Below, in pieces: positions 46,244-56,110 of a stretch of DNA of 64,000 nt. The number at the start of each line of letters is the position of its first letter. Within the stretch, counting starts at the first letter, position 1. Under the pieces are notes generated by a model, which made no database searches, had not been told where the DNA came from, and was given only the letters and a program-made list of their open reading frames with translations. The position numbers were made by a program, and so were the translations under genes. The DNA lies in the NCBI GenBank assembly GCA_038396605.1, contig CP121690.1:1706500-1770499 (forward strand), in the 5' to 3' direction. The DNA is from Eubacteriales bacterium mix99 (GTDB taxonomy: Bacteria; Bacillota; Clostridia; Caldicoprobacterales; DTU083).

Positions 46244-46786
46244 ATGTCACGGATTGGAAAGCTTCCTGTACACGTGCCCGATGGAGTATCCGTATCAGTC
46301 GGCGATGACAATGTGGTAGCCGTAAAAGGGCCAAAGGGACAGCTGACACAGAAAATCCACAAGGATATGCGGGTTTCCGTGGAAGGGAATCTTATAAAAG
46401 TAGAGCGTCCAAACGACAGTAAACCTCAGAAATCACTGCACGGTTTGAGCCGGGCGTTGATTCAGAACATGGTGGACGGGGTTACCAAAGGATATGAAAA
46501 GGCTTTGATAATCAATGGAGTCGGTTATCGTGCGCAGAAGCAGGGTAAGAAACTGGTTCTGACCGTTGGATACTCGCATCCGGTGGAGATCCCGGAGGAA
46601 AACGGAGTGGAATTTGAAGTACCAGCAGCCAACCGGATCATTGTCAGGGGAATTGACAAACAGGCGGTTGGTGAAATGGCCGCAAAGGTACGGCGGATTC
46701 GTGAGCCGGAACCTTATAAGGGCAAGGGCATCAAATATGAGAATGAAAGAATCCTTCGCAAGGAAGGAAAAGCAGGTAAGAAATAA
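46244..46786 (+). CDS. rplF: 50S ribosomal protein L6
   Basis: A 180-residue protein near the factor-binding site. [19 protein letters not shown] starts it, and [20 protein letters not shown] and [20 protein letters not shown] mark the second domain. Start behind GGAAGGCGGTGTAATGT. Confidence 0.97.
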   Translation: MSRIGKLPVHVPDGVSVSVGDDNVVAVKGPKGQLTQKIHKDMRVSVEGNLIKVERPNDSKPQKSLHGLSRALIQNMVDGVTKGYEKALIINGVGYRAQKQGKKLVLTVGYSHPVEIPEENGVEFEVPAANRIIVRGIDKQAVGEMAAKVRRIREPEPYKGKGIKYENERILRKEGKAGKK

Positions 46787-46805
46787 GGGAAGGAGTGAAG
46801 CTTAG

Positions 46806-47174
46806 GTGATCAAACAAAAAGACAAAAATGCGAGCAGGAAAAAGCGGCATGATCGGGTCCGGAGGAAAATTTCCGGTACTTCGGAAAGGCCACGTTTCTG
46901 CGTTTATCGGAGTTTAAATCATATATATGTTCAAATCATCAACGATCAGAACGGAACAACTCTGGCAGCTGCTTCTACCCTTGATCCGGATTTGAAGGAA
47001 AAAGTCGTCGGCAAAACCAGAAAAGAAGCCGCAAAGATCGTTGGAGAGGCGGCCGGAAAAAAGGCGATGGAAAAAGGAATCCACCGTGTGGTATTTGACC
47101 GGAGCGGCTATGTTTACCATGGACGCGTTTTGGAAGTTGCATCCGGAGCGCGTGAAGCCGGACTGGAATTTTAA
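46806..47174 (+). CDS. rplR: 50S ribosomal protein L18
   Basis: A 122-residue 5S rRNA-binding protein: [20 protein letters not shown] then [23 protein letters not shown] start behind GGAAGGAGTGAAGCTTAG. Confidence 0.97.
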   Translation: MIKQKDKNASRKKRHDRVRRKISGTSERPRFCVYRSLNHIYVQIINDQNGTTLAAASTLDPDLKEKVVGKTRKEAAKIVGEAAGKKAMEKGIHRVVFDRSGYVYHGRVLEVASGAREAGLEF

Positions 47175-47187
47175 AGGAGGGAAACAG

Positions 47188-47688
47188 ATGAACCGTATCG
47201 ATGCCAGCACGTTGGATCTGAAGGAAAGGGTAGTGAGTATCAACCGTGTTGCCAAGACCGTAAAGGGCGGACGGAATATGCGCTTCAGTACCGTAGTGGT
47301 AGTGGGCGATGCAAATGGTATTGTCGGGGCAGGAATGGGAAAAGCGGCTGAAATTCCGGAAGCGATCCGCAAGGGAGTGGAGGATGCAAAGAAGCATCTG
47401 ATTAAGGTACCGATTGTGAATACCACCATACCGCATGAAGTTCAGGGAGAGTTTGGAGCCGGTTCTGTCCTGATGATGCCTGCCAAGGAAGGTTCCGGTG
47501 TGATCGCAGGAGGACCTGTCCGTGCGGTGATGGAGCTTGCCGGTATCCAGGATATCCGTACCAAATCCCTGGGATCCAGCAATCCGAGAAATGTGATCAA
47601 TGCCACCATGAGCGGACTTGCAAGATTGAAAACGGCAGAAGATGTTGCGGGATTAAGAGGCAAATCCACCGAAGAGATCTTAGGTTAG
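47188..47688 (+). CDS. rpsE: 30S ribosomal protein S5
   Basis: A 166-residue fidelity protein. It shows [20 protein letters not shown], with the loop where spectinomycin-resistance changes occur, and [21 protein letters not shown] set the start at 47188, behind AAAGGAGGGAAACAG; the open frame extends into rplR. Confidence 0.97.
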   Translation: MNRIDASTLDLKERVVSINRVAKTVKGGRNMRFSTVVVVGDANGIVGAGMGKAAEIPEAIRKGVEDAKKHLIKVPIVNTTIPHEVQGEFGAGSVLMMPAKEGSGVIAGGPVRAVMELAGIQDIRTKSLGSSNPRNVINATMSGLARLKTAEDVAGLRGKSTEEILG

Positions 47689-47701
47689 GAGGGAACTTGG
47701 G

Positions 47702-47884
47702 ATGAAGCTGAAAGTTACCCAAACCAGGAGTACCATAGGCTGCCAGAAGGATCAGATTGCAACAATGGAAGCTCTTGGCTTAAAGAAGATCAGAGACAGC
47801 AGGATACAGGAGGACAATGCAGTTATCCGGGGAATGATCCACAAGGTGAGTCACCTTGTTTCTGTTGAAAAAATCGAAGAGTAA
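47702..47884 (+). CDS. rpmD: 50S ribosomal protein L30
   Basis: A 60-residue protein: [20 protein letters not shown], with [20 protein letters not shown]. Start behind TAGGAGGGAACTTGGG. L30 is absent in some bacteria; here it is in its standard place between rpsE and rplO. Confidence 0.96.
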   Translation: MKLKVTQTRSTIGCQKDQIATMEALGLKKIRDSRIQEDNAVIRGMIHKVSHLVSVEKIEE

Positions 47885-47899
47885 AGGAGGTGCAGCTCC

Positions 47900-48340
47900 A
47901 TGAAGTTACATGATTTAAAGCCTGCTGAGGGCTCTGTGACCGTTTCCCTGCGAAAGGGAAGGGGATATGGATCCGGACTCGGCAAAACTGCCGGACGGGG
48001 CCAAAAAGGTCAGAAGTCCAGAAGCGGAAGCGGGACAAGGCCTGGCTTCGAAGGCGGACAGATGCCTCTTGCACGACGTATTCCAAAGAGAGGGTTCACC
48101 AATATATATGCAACGGTTTACTCCATAGTAAACTTGAGGGATCTGGAGGCTTTTGAAGAGGGTACGGTAGTTACGCCGTCGCTTTTGAAGAAAACGGGTC
48201 TGGTCCGGAAAGATAATGACGGTGTCAAAATTCTTGGCAATGGAAATTTGACAAAGAAACTGACCGTACAGGCTCATAAGTTCAGTAAAACTGCTCAGGA
48301 AAAAATTGAAGCCCTGGGTGGAAAGACTGAGGTGATCTGA
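47900..48340 (+). CDS. rplO: 50S ribosomal protein L15
   Basis: A 146-residue protein: [20 protein letters not shown], the glycine-rich [20 protein letters not shown], then [17 protein letters not shown]. Start behind AAAGGAGGTGCAGCTCC. secY begins one base after its stop. Confidence 0.97.
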   Translation: MKLHDLKPAEGSVTVSLRKGRGYGSGLGKTAGRGQKGQKSRSGSGTRPGFEGGQMPLARRIPKRGFTNIYATVYSIVNLRDLEAFEEGTVVTPSLLKKTGLVRKDNDGVKILGNGNLTKKLTVQAHKFSKTAQEKIEALGGKTEVI

Positions 48341-48341
48341 G

Positions 48342-49613
48342 ATGTTCGAAACATTTAAGAATGCCTGGAAAATAGAAGATCTGAGAAAAAAGATTCTGTA
48401 TACCTTGATGATGTTGTTGGTTTATCGGGTTGGATCCTTTATTCCGGTACCCGGTGTGGATAGTTCCTTTATCAAAAATCTTATCGATCAGGGCGGTCTG
48501 CTCGGATTTTTCGATATTATGTCCGGAGGCGCTTTCGGGAACTTTACGATTTTTGCCTTGTCTGTCACTCCGTACATCAATTCTTCCATCATTATGCAGC
48601 TTCTGACCGTAGCCATCCCCAAGCTGGAACGATTGTCCAAGGAAGGGGAAGATGGAAGAAAGAAGATCGCCAGATATACAAGATATTTCACAGTTGTCCT
48701 GGCTTTTCTGCAGGCGTTCGGAATCACGTTCGGCCTGGCGAGGAGTGCAGGCGCATTGCTTCAGAACAATGCCTGGACTTATATTGTTGTATCCCTGACC
48801 CTGACTGCGGGCACAGCATTCTTAATGTGGCTGGGCGAACAGATTACCGATAAGGGAATAGGAAACGGCGTTTCCCTGATTATTTTCACCAGTATTATTT
48901 CCAGAGCGCCGGTTTCCGTGGTGAAGCTTTGGAATCTGGCTTTTCGGGCGAAATCGATCCATCCGGCTTATCTGTTGCTGATGGTCGTATTCATGATTGC
49001 CCTGATTGTTGGAGTGATCTTTATTGATCAGGGAGAGAGAAGAATTCCGGTGCAGTATTCCAAGAGAGTGGTCGGGAGGAAAATGTACGGCGGGCAAAGC
49101 ACCCATATTCCCATGAAAGTAAATTCATCCGGTGTACTTCCCATTATTTTTGCCGTATCCATTCTGGCGGTTCCTCAGACCATCGCACAGTTTATGTCGC
49201 AGGACAGCGGGTTTGTATTATGGGTGCAGAAATGGTTTACCCAGGATAAACCGTTGTATGCTGTATTATATGCACTGTTGATTGTATTTTTTACGTATTT
49301 CTATACGCAGATTACGTTCAATCCGGTGGAGATTGCAGATAATCTCAAACAATACGGCGGCTTTGTGCAGGGCATTCGTCCGGGAAAGCCCACTTCAGAT
49401 TATCTGATGCGGATTTCCAACCGCCTGACGCTGGTAGGAGCGGTTTATCTGGCATTGGTTGCCATTCTGCCGATTGCTTTGACTGCCATCACGAAAGTCC
49501 CCATGTCCTTTGGAGGTACGGCAATCCTGATTCTTGTGGGTGTTGCACTGGAAACGACAAAGGAGCTGGAGGCACAGATGCTCATGAGACATTACAAGGG
49601 CTTTCTGAAGTAA
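48342..49613 (+). CDS. secY: Preprotein translocase channel subunit SecY
   Basis: A 423-residue channel protein with ten transmembrane helices, which with SecE forms the protein-export pore. The plug and helix 2 region GLLGFFDIMSGGAFGNFTIF and the cytoplasmic loop KPTSDYLMRISNRLTLVGAV are typical. The ATG lies one base past rplO, so translation is coupled. In most Firmicutes adk and map follow; here they are missing and a KOW gene follows directly. Confidence 0.97.
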   Translation: MFETFKNAWKIEDLRKKILYTLMMLLVYRVGSFIPVPGVDSSFIKNLIDQGGLLGFFDIMSGGAFGNFTIFALSVTPYINSSIIMQLLTVAIPKLERLSKEGEDGRKKIARYTRYFTVVLAFLQAFGITFGLARSAGALLQNNAWTYIVVSLTLTAGTAFLMWLGEQITDKGIGNGVSLIIFTSIISRAPVSVVKLWNLAFRAKSIHPAYLLLMVVFMIALIVGVIFIDQGERRIPVQYSKRVVGRKMYGGQSTHIPMKVNSSGVLPIIFAVSILAVPQTIAQFMSQDSGFVLWVQKWFTQDKPLYAVLYALLIVFFTYFYTQITFNPVEIADNLKQYGGFVQGIRPGKPTSDYLMRISNRLTLVGAVYLALVAILPIALTAITKVPMSFGGTAILILVGVALETTKELEAQMLMRHYKGFLK

Positions 49614-49668
49614 TGGAAAGACATCATCCCCATTCCCACGATACCATGATTATGACTTTGGAAGGGTA

Positions 49669-49950
49669 GTGGCAGACATGACGGAAACGGAGTTTCAGGT
49701 TGGCAGGGTTGTGCTGGCGAAAGCCGGCAGGGAGAAAGGGGCTGCTTTTCTTATCATCAGGCGGCTGGACGATGAGTATGTACTCATCGCAGATGGCAGG
49801 AGCAGAACCGTTGCAAAACCCAAAAAGAAGAAAGCGAAACATTTGACTCCAAAGCCAATATTGGTCAGGGAACTGAAAAATAAACTGGAAGCAGGGGAAT
49901 TGATACTGGATGCAGATATCCGGAAAGCCCTGGAGTCCTTTGGATTATGA
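49669..49950 (+). CDS. KOW-domain RNA-binding protein (L14e/L6e/L27e-like)
   Basis: A 93-residue protein. The first 30 residues form a KOW/SH3-like strand set (FQVGRVVLAKAGREKGAAFL), then a basic stretch KPKKKKAKH and a helical end. Such genes sit between map and infA in many Clostridia and are annotated as ribosomal protein L14E-like. The GTG at 49669 is only three nt from GGAAGGG; an ATG at 49678 is better spaced. Confidence 0.88.
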   Translation: MADMTETEFQVGRVVLAKAGREKGAAFLIIRRLDDEYVLIADGRSRTVAKPKKKKAKHLTPKPILVRELKNKLEAGELILDADIRKALESFGL

Positions 49951-49972
49951 GCGGTAAGGAGGATGGTATTCA

Positions 49973-50194
49973 TTGTCAAAAGAAGACGTAATTGAAGTGG
50001 AAGGCAAAGTGCTTGAAGCACTGCCAAATGCGATGTTTCAGGTGGAATTAAAAAACGGACACCAGATACTGGCCCATATATCAGGAAGGCTTCGAATGAA
50101 CTTTATTCGGATTTTGCCGGGAGATAAGGTAACGGTGGAATTGTCCCCCTATGATTTGAACCGTGGTCGGATTACCTGGCGCGGAAAAGCATAA
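49973..50194 (+). CDS. infA: Translation initiation factor IF-1
   Basis: A 73-residue OB-fold factor that binds the ribosomal A site: [40 protein letters not shown] and [10 protein letters not shown]. The start is TTG at 49973, behind TAAGGAGGATGG. Stop to rpmJ gap is 15 nt. Confidence 0.97.
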   Translation: MSKEDVIEVEGKVLEALPNAMFQVELKNGHQILAHISGRLRMNFIRILPGDKVTVELSPYDLNRGRITWRGKA

Positions 50195-50209
50195 AGGAGG
50201 ATTGAAAAG

Positions 50210-50323
50210 ATGAAGGTAAGACCGTCTGTAAAGCGTATGTGTGAGAAATGTCAGATCATTAAGCGGAAAGGGAAAGTCATGGTGATCTGTGAGAATCCCA
50301 AACACAAACAAAGACAGGGTTAA
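50210..50323 (+). CDS. rpmJ: 50S ribosomal protein L36, zinc form
   Basis: A 37-residue protein: [20 protein letters not shown] with the zinc ligands C11, C14, C27 and H32. The ATG follows AAAGGAGGATTGAAA. Confidence 0.97.
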   Translation: MKVRPSVKRMCEKCQIIKRKGKVMVICENPKHKQRQG

Positions 50324-50365
50324 AATTCGTAAAATATGAAATAATTAACATATGGAGGTGTAAGG

Positions 50366-50743
50366 ATGGCGCGTATTTCCGGAATCGATTTGCCTCGTGA
50401 AAAAAGAGTGGAAATTGGTTTAACCTATATTTACGGCATCGGACAGAGCAAGTCCAGAGAGATCCTGAAAGCCACGGGAGTCAATCCCGACACTCGTGTC
50501 AAGGACTTAACCGAAGCGGAAGTATCCAGGCTGAGAGAATATATCGATAAGGATGTAAAGGTCGAAGGAGATCTCCGAAGGGAAGTATCCCTGAATATCA
50601 AGCGGCTGGTGGAAGTCGGCTGTTACAGGGGGATCCGTCACCGGAAGGGATTGCCGGTACGTGGGCAGAGCACGAAGCAAAACGCCAGAACCCGCAAGGG
50701 ACCAAAACGCACCGTTGGTGTGCGCAGAAAAAGTATCGTTTGA
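50366..50743 (+). CDS. rpsM: 30S ribosomal protein S13
   Basis: A 125-residue head protein contacting t[23 protein letters not shown], and [20 protein letters not shown], with the basic tail [15 protein letters not shown]. Start behind TGGAGGTGTAAGG. Confidence 0.97.
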   Translation: MARISGIDLPREKRVEIGLTYIYGIGQSKSREILKATGVNPDTRVKDLTEAEVSRLREYIDKDVKVEGDLRREVSLNIKRLVEVGCYRGIRHRKGLPVRGQSTKQNARTRKGPKRTVGVRRKSIV

Positions 50744-50755
50744 GGAGGGGTATGA

Positions 50756-51151
50756 ATGGCGAAACAAACAGCACGCAGAACACGGAAACGCCGTGAAAAG
50801 AAGAATATTGAGCGCGGCGCTGCCCATATTCAGTCGACGTTCAATAATACAATTGTGACCATTACGGACACAGCGGGCAATGCACTGTCCTGGGCGAGTG
50901 CAGGCGGCCTTGGATTCCGCGGGTCCAAAAAAAGCACGCCATTTGCGGCACAGACTGCTGCAGAGACAGCAGCAAAAGCAGCAATGGAGCATGGCCTGAA
51001 AACAGTGGAGGTTTATGTAAAAGGCCCCGGGTCCGGCAGGGAGGCTGCGATCCGTTCCCTGCAGGCAGCTGGATTGGAAGTCAATATGATCAAGGACGTT
51101 ACTCCGATCCCTCACAATGGCTGCCGCCCGCCAAAGAGAAGAAGAGTATAA
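50756..51151 (+). CDS. rpsK: 30S ribosomal protein S11
   Basis: A 131-residue platform protein: [20 protein letters not shown] and the C-terminal [18 protein letters not shown]. Start behind GAGGAGGGGTATGA. It lies 12 nt past rpsM. Confidence 0.97.
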   Translation: MAKQTARRTRKRREKKNIERGAAHIQSTFNNTIVTITDTAGNALSWASAGGLGFRGSKKSTPFAAQTAAETAAKAAMEHGLKTVEVYVKGPGSGREAAIRSLQAAGLEVNMIKDVTPIPHNGCRPPKRRRV

Positions 51152-51169
51152 GGAGATGGAGGTGTAAAG

Positions 51170-51796
51170 ATGGCAAGAAATATAGAACCGCAGTGCCGCC
51201 AGTGCCGGCGGGAGGGAATGAAGCTCTATCTGAAAGGCGACAGATGCTATACGGAAAAATGCGGATTTGCCCGCAGGCCGGCCGCTCCGGGGCAGCATGG
51301 AACCAGCAGGCGGAAGCCTTCCGAATACGGCATGCAGCTTCGCGAAAAACAGAAGGTAAGGCGAATTTACGGGGTGCAGGAAAAGCAGTTCCGCAACTAT
51401 TTTTCAGCAGCAGAGAAAGCGAAGGGCATCACAGGTGAAAATCTGCTTCAGCTGCTGGAGAGAAGACTGGACAATGTTGTCTATCGCATGGGCTTTGCGG
51501 ATTCCAGGGCTCAGGCAAGACAATTCGTTCGCCATGGGCACATTATGGTGAACGGCAGGAAAGTAAACATTCCCTCCTATCTGACCAACGTTGGGGAAAC
51601 CATTGCTGTCAAGGGCAAAAGTGCTTCCGGAATGGAACACTTCAAGGCATTGAAAGAGGGAGCCGGCAGGGCGGTTGTGCCGTGGCTGCAGGTGGATTAC
51701 GAAAAACTGGAAGGAACTGTTTCATTACTTCCATCCAGGCAGGATATTGATATTGAAATCCAGGAGCATCTGATTGTTGAGTTGTATTCCAGATAA
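51170..51796 (+). CDS. rpsD: 30S ribosomal protein S4, zinc form
   Basis: A 208-residue assembly protein. The N-terminal zinc site is C9, C12, C26 and C31, the S4 layout of Gram-positives. The S4 RNA-binding domain is [20 protein letters not shown]. Start behind GGAGATGGAGGTGTAAAG. rpoA follows after 74 nt. Confidence 0.97.
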   Translation: MARNIEPQCRQCRREGMKLYLKGDRCYTEKCGFARRPAAPGQHGTSRRKPSEYGMQLREKQKVRRIYGVQEKQFRNYFSAAEKAKGITGENLLQLLERRLDNVVYRMGFADSRAQARQFVRHGHIMVNGRKVNIPSYLTNVGETIAVKGKSASGMEHFKALKEGAGRAVVPWLQVDYEKLEGTVSLLPSRQDIDIEIQEHLIVELYSR

Positions 51797-51870
51797 TACC
51801 GTGGGAGCGGATTTGTTGATAGATAGTTGCCCTCGAAAAAGATTGGAAAATGTTATGAGGAGGGTTTCGT

Positions 51871-52818
51871 TTGATAGAAATTGAAAAACCCAAAATAGAT
51901 ATAGTGGAAATAAGCAAGGATAACACTTATGGCAAGTTCGTATTGGAGCCCCTGGAGAGGGGGTTTGGAATCACCATGGGGAATTCCCTGCGGCGGGTGC
52001 TGTTGTCCTCCCTTCCGGGGGTAGCCGTCACATCCATCAAGGTGGACGGGGTTCTTCATGAATTTTCCACGGTACCGGGCGTCAAGGAGGATCTGGTGGA
52101 GATTATTCTCAACCTGAAGGAACTTGCCCTGAAGATGTCTGGCGACGAGCCAAAGATCATAACTGTCAATGCTCAGGGTGCGGGACAGGTCACTGCAGGA
52201 GATATTATTACGGATGCCGAAGTGGAAATTCTGAATCCGGAGCACCCAATTGCCACCCTGAATGAAGATGCCAAGCTGTATATGGAGATTACCGTTGAGA
52301 AGGGCAGGGGGTATGTTCCTGCAGAACGGAACAAGCATGAGGGCCAGCCAATAGGGATTATTCCCGTGGATTCCATTTTTACTCCTATTCGCAGGGTGAA
52401 TTATAATGTGGAGAATACCCGTGTCGGGCAGATCACCGATTACGATAAGCTGACCCTGGAAGTCTGGACCAATGGAACCATTCCACCGGATGAGGCAACC
52501 AGCCTGGCAGCGAAGATATTGGTGGAGCACCTTTCCCTGTTTATCAACCTGACGGCAAATGTAAGCGATGTGGAAATCATGGTGGAAAAGGAAGAAGACC
52601 AAAAGGAAAAGGTCCTGGAAATGACCATTGAGGAACTGGATCTTTCCGTACGCTCCTATAATTGTCTGAAACGTGCAGGAATCAACACAGTTGAAGAACT
52701 GACCCAAAAAACAGAAGAAGAAATGATGAAGGTCCGGAATCTTGGGCGAAAGTCCCTGGAAGAAGTACAGCAGAAGCTGGCAGCATTGGATTTAAGTCTG
52801 AAAAAGAACGAAGAATGA
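51871..52818 (+). CDS. rpoA: RNA polymerase subunit alpha
   Basis: A 315-residue subunit. The N-terminal domain (1-230) has [20 protein letters not shown] for dimerisation and assembly. After a Glu-rich linker, the C-terminal domain (about 245-310) has [20 protein letters not shown], which touches UP elements and activators. Start is TTG at 51871, behind GAGGAGGGTTTCG. Confidence 0.97.
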   Translation: MIEIEKPKIDIVEISKDNTYGKFVLEPLERGFGITMGNSLRRVLLSSLPGVAVTSIKVDGVLHEFSTVPGVKEDLVEIILNLKELALKMSGDEPKIITVNAQGAGQVTAGDIITDAEVEILNPEHPIATLNEDAKLYMEITVEKGRGYVPAERNKHEGQPIGIIPVDSIFTPIRRVNYNVENTRVGQITDYDKLTLEVWTNGTIPPDEATSLAAKILVEHLSLFINLTANVSDVEIMVEKEEDQKEKVLEMTIEELDLSVRSYNCLKRAGINTVEELTQKTEEEMMKVRNLGRKSLEEVQQKLAALDLSLKKNEE

Positions 52819-52838
52819 AGAAGTGAAGGAGGGAGAAT

Positions 52839-53351
52839 ATGCCTGGATACAGAAAACTAGGCAGGGCCAGTGATCAGCGGAGAGCCATGTTGCGCAATCA
52901 GGTCACCGACCTTTTATGGCATGGCAGGATTGAGACAACGGAAGCCCGTGCCAAGGAAGTCCGAAGCATAACAGAGAAGCTGATTACCCTTGCCGTAAAG
53001 GAATATGACAACACTGTCAGGATAACAAAGGAAGTAAATAATGAAAAAGGCCAGACCGTGTCCATGGAAGTTACCAATGACATGCCGTCCCGGCTTCATG
53101 CCAGAAGAAAAATGATGGCCTGTCTGTATGATATCAAGGAACTGCGCGAGGAGGACGAAACCAAGGAGGATTATGCGGAACGCCTGAGAAAGGTTCAGCA
53201 TCCCCTGATCGAAAAGATGTTCAATGAGTATGGTCCGAAGTACAGGGAAAGAAATGAGAAGCAGGCTTCCGGCGGCGGCTATACCCGGATTCTGAAAAAA
53301 GGTCACCGGAGAGGTGACGGAGCGGAAGCGGTTATCATCGAGTTGGTCTGA
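52839..53351 (+). CDS. rplQ: 50S ribosomal protein L17 (long form)
   Basis: A 170-residue protein, longer than the about 120 residues of B. subtilis L17. [20 protein letters not shown] and [20 protein letters not shown] are the standard first half. About 50 mostly charged residues (roughly 65-125) are inserted before the end [23 protein letters not shown]. Start behind GAAGGAGGGAGAAT. Last gene of the ribosomal block, ending at a terminator. Confidence 0.95.
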   Translation: MPGYRKLGRASDQRRAMLRNQVTDLLWHGRIETTEARAKEVRSITEKLITLAVKEYDNTVRITKEVNNEKGQTVSMEVTNDMPSRLHARRKMMACLYDIKELREEDETKEDYAERLRKVQHPLIEKMFNEYGPKYRERNEKQASGGGYTRILKKGHRRGDGAEAVIIELV

Positions 53352-53383
53352 AGAATCATTACGGAAAACCTTTTCGGAAAAGC

Positions 53384-53431
53384 GGATTAAGTTCATGGGA
53401 TATCAGCCTATAGCTTAATCCATATTTTTTA
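53384..53431 (+). terminator. Terminator at the end of the S10-spc-alpha block
   Basis: GGATTAAG (53384-53391) pairs with CTTAATCC (53414-53421), followed by ATATTTTTTATTG. Confidence 0.82.
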
Positions 53432-53552
53432 TTGTTTTGCGGGCTTCCTCTCCGACCTTTTTCATTATCTCAAGTCTTGTAATTGAGAATTCGGAGGAAA
53501 GGGGTTATGACAGGACAGCCCGGGTATCTATGGGTAAGGAGGGGACGGCAGC

Positions 53553-54386
53553 ATGGAACCCATTATTCAGGTTCAGAATGTATCGTTTGATTATGTCGGT
53601 CAGGGAGGGGAAGAAACGGCGGCTCTGGACAACGTATCCCTTACGATTGGAAAGGGCGAGTTTGTCGTGATGATCGGACACAATGGATCCGGAAAGTCCA
53701 CCCTGGCCAAGCACTTCAATGCGTTGCTGAAACCCCGGTCCGGCAATGTATGGGTCAAGGGAATGAACACGAAGGAAGAAGATAAGCTCTGGGATATCCG
53801 ACAGGCGGCGGGCATGGTCTTTCAAAATCCCGATAATCAGCTTGTGGCCACCATCGTGGAGGAGGATGTGGCTTTTGGCCCGGAAAACCTGGCTGTTCCG
53901 CCTGCAGAAATCCGAAAGCGGGTGGACGATGCCCTGTTCGCCGTGGACATGACGAAGTATGCGACTTCTGCCCCTCACTTTTTGTCCGGTGGACAGAAAC
54001 AGCGGGTGTCCATTGCCGGCGTAATCGCCATGCATCCGGAAATTATCATTCTGGATGAGCCTACTGCCATGCTGGATCCTTCCGGCCGCAGGGAGGTAAT
54101 GGACACCATACATCGTCTGAATAAAGAGGATGGAATCACCATTGTGCATATCACGCATTATATGGAGGAAGCCATTCACGCCGATCGTGTCATCGTGATG
54201 GACAACGGCAGGATTGTGCTGGACGGGACTCCCAGAGAGATCTTCCGTCAGGTCGAAACGTTGAAAAACATCGGTCTGGATGTTCCCCAGGTTGTGGAGC
54301 TTTGTCATGAGCTTCGTCGGGAAGGGTTTGATATTGAAGGAGATCCCATGAGTCTGGAAGAGATGGTGGATGCATTATGCCGGTGA
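53553..54386 (+). CDS. ecfA1: ECF transporter ATPase EcfA1
   Basis: A 277-residue ABC ATPase. Walker [10 protein letters not shown] at residues 42-50, Q-loop FQNPDNQ, signature LSGGQKQRV, Walker [14 protein letters not shown]. It pairs with EcfA2 to power the shared energizing module for vitamin S-components. The start ATG follows AAGGAGGGGACGGCAGC. The order ecfA1-ecfA2-ecfT-truA after rplQ is standard in Firmicutes. Its 3' end overlaps ecfA2. Confidence 0.95.
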   Translation: MEPIIQVQNVSFDYVGQGGEETAALDNVSLTIGKGEFVVMIGHNGSGKSTLAKHFNALLKPRSGNVWVKGMNTKEEDKLWDIRQAAGMVFQNPDNQLVATIVEEDVAFGPENLAVPPAEIRKRVDDALFAVDMTKYATSAPHFLSGGQKQRVSIAGVIAMHPEIIILDEPTAMLDPSGRREVMDTIHRLNKEDGITIVHITHYMEEAIHADRVIVMDNGRIVLDGTPREIFRQVETLKNIGLDVPQVVELCHELRREGFDIEGDPMSLEEMVDALCR

Positions 54387-55240
54387 AGATGGAGCAGGTA
54401 ACACACGTTTATATGGAGGGGGGGCCTTTTGAATCCACTGCTCTCCTGGATGTGAATCTGGAAATCCGGGACGGGGAGTTCATCGGGCTCATCGGGCACA
54501 CCGGTTCCGGAAAATCCACTTTAATTCAGCATCTGAACGGATTGCTGAAACCGACACAGGGAACGGTGATCGTCAATGAAATGCGGATAGGGAAAAACAG
54601 CAGGGATCTCAAGCCACTGCGGCAGCAGGTAGGCCTGGTATTTCAATATCCGGAGCAGCAGCTTTTTGAGGAAACCGTCGGAAAGGATATTGCCTATGGC
54701 CCGAAAAATCTTGGGCTGTCCGGGGAGGAGATCGATTATCGGGTGAAGGAATCCGCGGAATTGGTCGGCCTGTCTTTTGAAGAGGTGAAGGATCGTTCGC
54801 CCTTTGAGCTCAGCGGAGGACAGAGACGAAGGGTTGCCATTGCCGGCGTTTTGGCAATGCATCCGGCGATATTGATATTGGATGAGCCTACGGCGGGACT
54901 GGACCCCATGGGAAGGGACGAAGTATTGAACGGAATCCGGGCCCTTCATGAAAAAAATGGCTATACGATCATTTTGGTTTCCCACAGCATGGAGGATATC
55001 GCCCGGCTGGTGGATCGGATCGTTGTCATGAACAAAGGCCGGGTGGTACTGACCGGATCTCCCAGAGAGATCTTTACCCATGCGGAAGAGTTGGAGAGTA
55101 TGGGCCTGGGCGTGCCGCAGATTACCAGGCTGATGAAAGCCCTCCGGGAAAAGGGAATGGATGTTCCGGTCGACATTTATACGGTGGAACAGGCTAAGGA
55201 AGCACTTATCAAGGTATTGGGGGAGAAAAGACATGCTTAA
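54377..55240 (+). CDS. ecfA2: ECF transporter ATPase EcfA2
   Basis: A 287-residue ABC ATPase: GHTGSGKST near residue 45, Q-loop FQYPEQQ, signature LSGGQRRRV, Walker [14 protein letters not shown]. Overlaps ecfA1 by 10 nt and ecfT by 8 nt, so the three are translated together. It lacks a strong ribosome binding site of its own, which fits coupling. Confidence 0.95.
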   Translation: MPVKMEQVTHVYMEGGPFESTALLDVNLEIRDGEFIGLIGHTGSGKSTLIQHLNGLLKPTQGTVIVNEMRIGKNSRDLKPLRQQVGLVFQYPEQQLFEETVGKDIAYGPKNLGLSGEEIDYRVKESAELVGLSFEEVKDRSPFELSGGQRRRVAIAGVLAMHPAILILDEPTAGLDPMGRDEVLNGIRALHEKNGYTIILVSHSMEDIARLVDRIVVMNKGRVVLTGSPREIFTHAEELESMGLGVPQITRLMKALREKGMDVPVDIYTVEQAKEALIKVLGEKRHA

Positions 55241-56033
55241 GGATATCACGATCGGCCAGTATTATCCGTCTGACTCTCCGATTCACCGGCTGGATCCACG
55301 GACCAAGCTGATGATTGCCTTTTTGTATATTATCGTTATTTTCTTTGTGCGGTATTCTGTTGGCTATCTGTTTGTTTTTCTCTTTCTGGCACTGACCATT
55401 GCCCTTTCCGGGATTCCGCTCCGATACATTGTAAAGGGGCTGAAGCCCCTGCTGTTCATTATTGTGCTGACGTTCGGAATCAATCTGTTCTTTACATCCG
55501 GTGGAAAAGTTATTTTTCAGCTGGGATTCCTGAAGGTAACGGAGGAAGGCCTCCAACAGGGCATTTTTATGATGCTGCGGCTGCTGTTGTTGGTGATGGG
55601 AACCTCCCTGCTGACCCTGACCACTTCTCCGATTTCCCTGACAGATGGGCTGGAGGTACTGCTGAAACCTTTGCAGGCGATTCATTTTCCCGCTCATGAG
55701 CTGGCCATGATGATGACCATTGCGCTGCGCTTTATCCCCACTCTGCTGGAAGAGACGGACAAGATCATGAAGGCACAGATGGCAAGGGGGGCGGATTTTG
55801 AAAGCGGCAATCTGATCCAGCGGGCAAAATCCATGGTGCCGCTGCTGGTCCCCCTGTTCATCAGTGCGTTCCGAAGGGCGGATGAACTGGCCATGGCTAT
55901 GGAAGCCCGTTGCTATCGGGGAGGAGAGAACCGGACCCGTATGAAGGTATTGCGGATGGAAAGAATCGATTATGGGGCATTTGGTGTTACCCTGCTCCTT
56001 ATTGCAGCGGTTCTGATCAATTCCTACTGCTGA
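55233..56033 (+). CDS. ecfT: ECF transporter transmembrane subunit EcfT
   Basis: A 266-residue membrane scaffold with about five to six helices. The two coupling motifs that contact the ATPases are seen as QMARGADF and MEARCYRG in the cytoplasmic helices (about residues 180-225). I set the start at the ATG at 55233 ([20 protein letters not shown]), behind GGGGGAGAAAAG. With EcfA1/A2 it can serve several S-components, including FolT at 16195. Confidence 0.94.
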   Translation: MLKDITIGQYYPSDSPIHRLDPRTKLMIAFLYIIVIFFVRYSVGYLFVFLFLALTIALSGIPLRYIVKGLKPLLFIIVLTFGINLFFTSGGKVIFQLGFLKVTEEGLQQGIFMMLRLLLLVMGTSLLTLTTSPISLTDGLEVLLKPLQAIHFPAHELAMMMTIALRFIPTLLEETDKIMKAQMARGADFESGNLIQRAKSMVPLLVPLFISAFRRADELAMAMEARCYRGGENRTRMKVLRMERIDYGAFGVTLLLIAAVLINSYC

Positions 56034-56110
56034 TTTTCCGGGAAATATCGGTTCGGAAATTCATATTGTTTTGATAGAAAAGGCCGATACTGTCACACTG
56101 GGAGGAACCT

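Noticed and set aside
53508-53591. A 27-codon frame before and into ecfA1, with a purine-rich site ahead
   Set aside because: It overlaps ecfA1 by nearly 40 nt out of frame, and ecfA1 has its own good site; likely chance.
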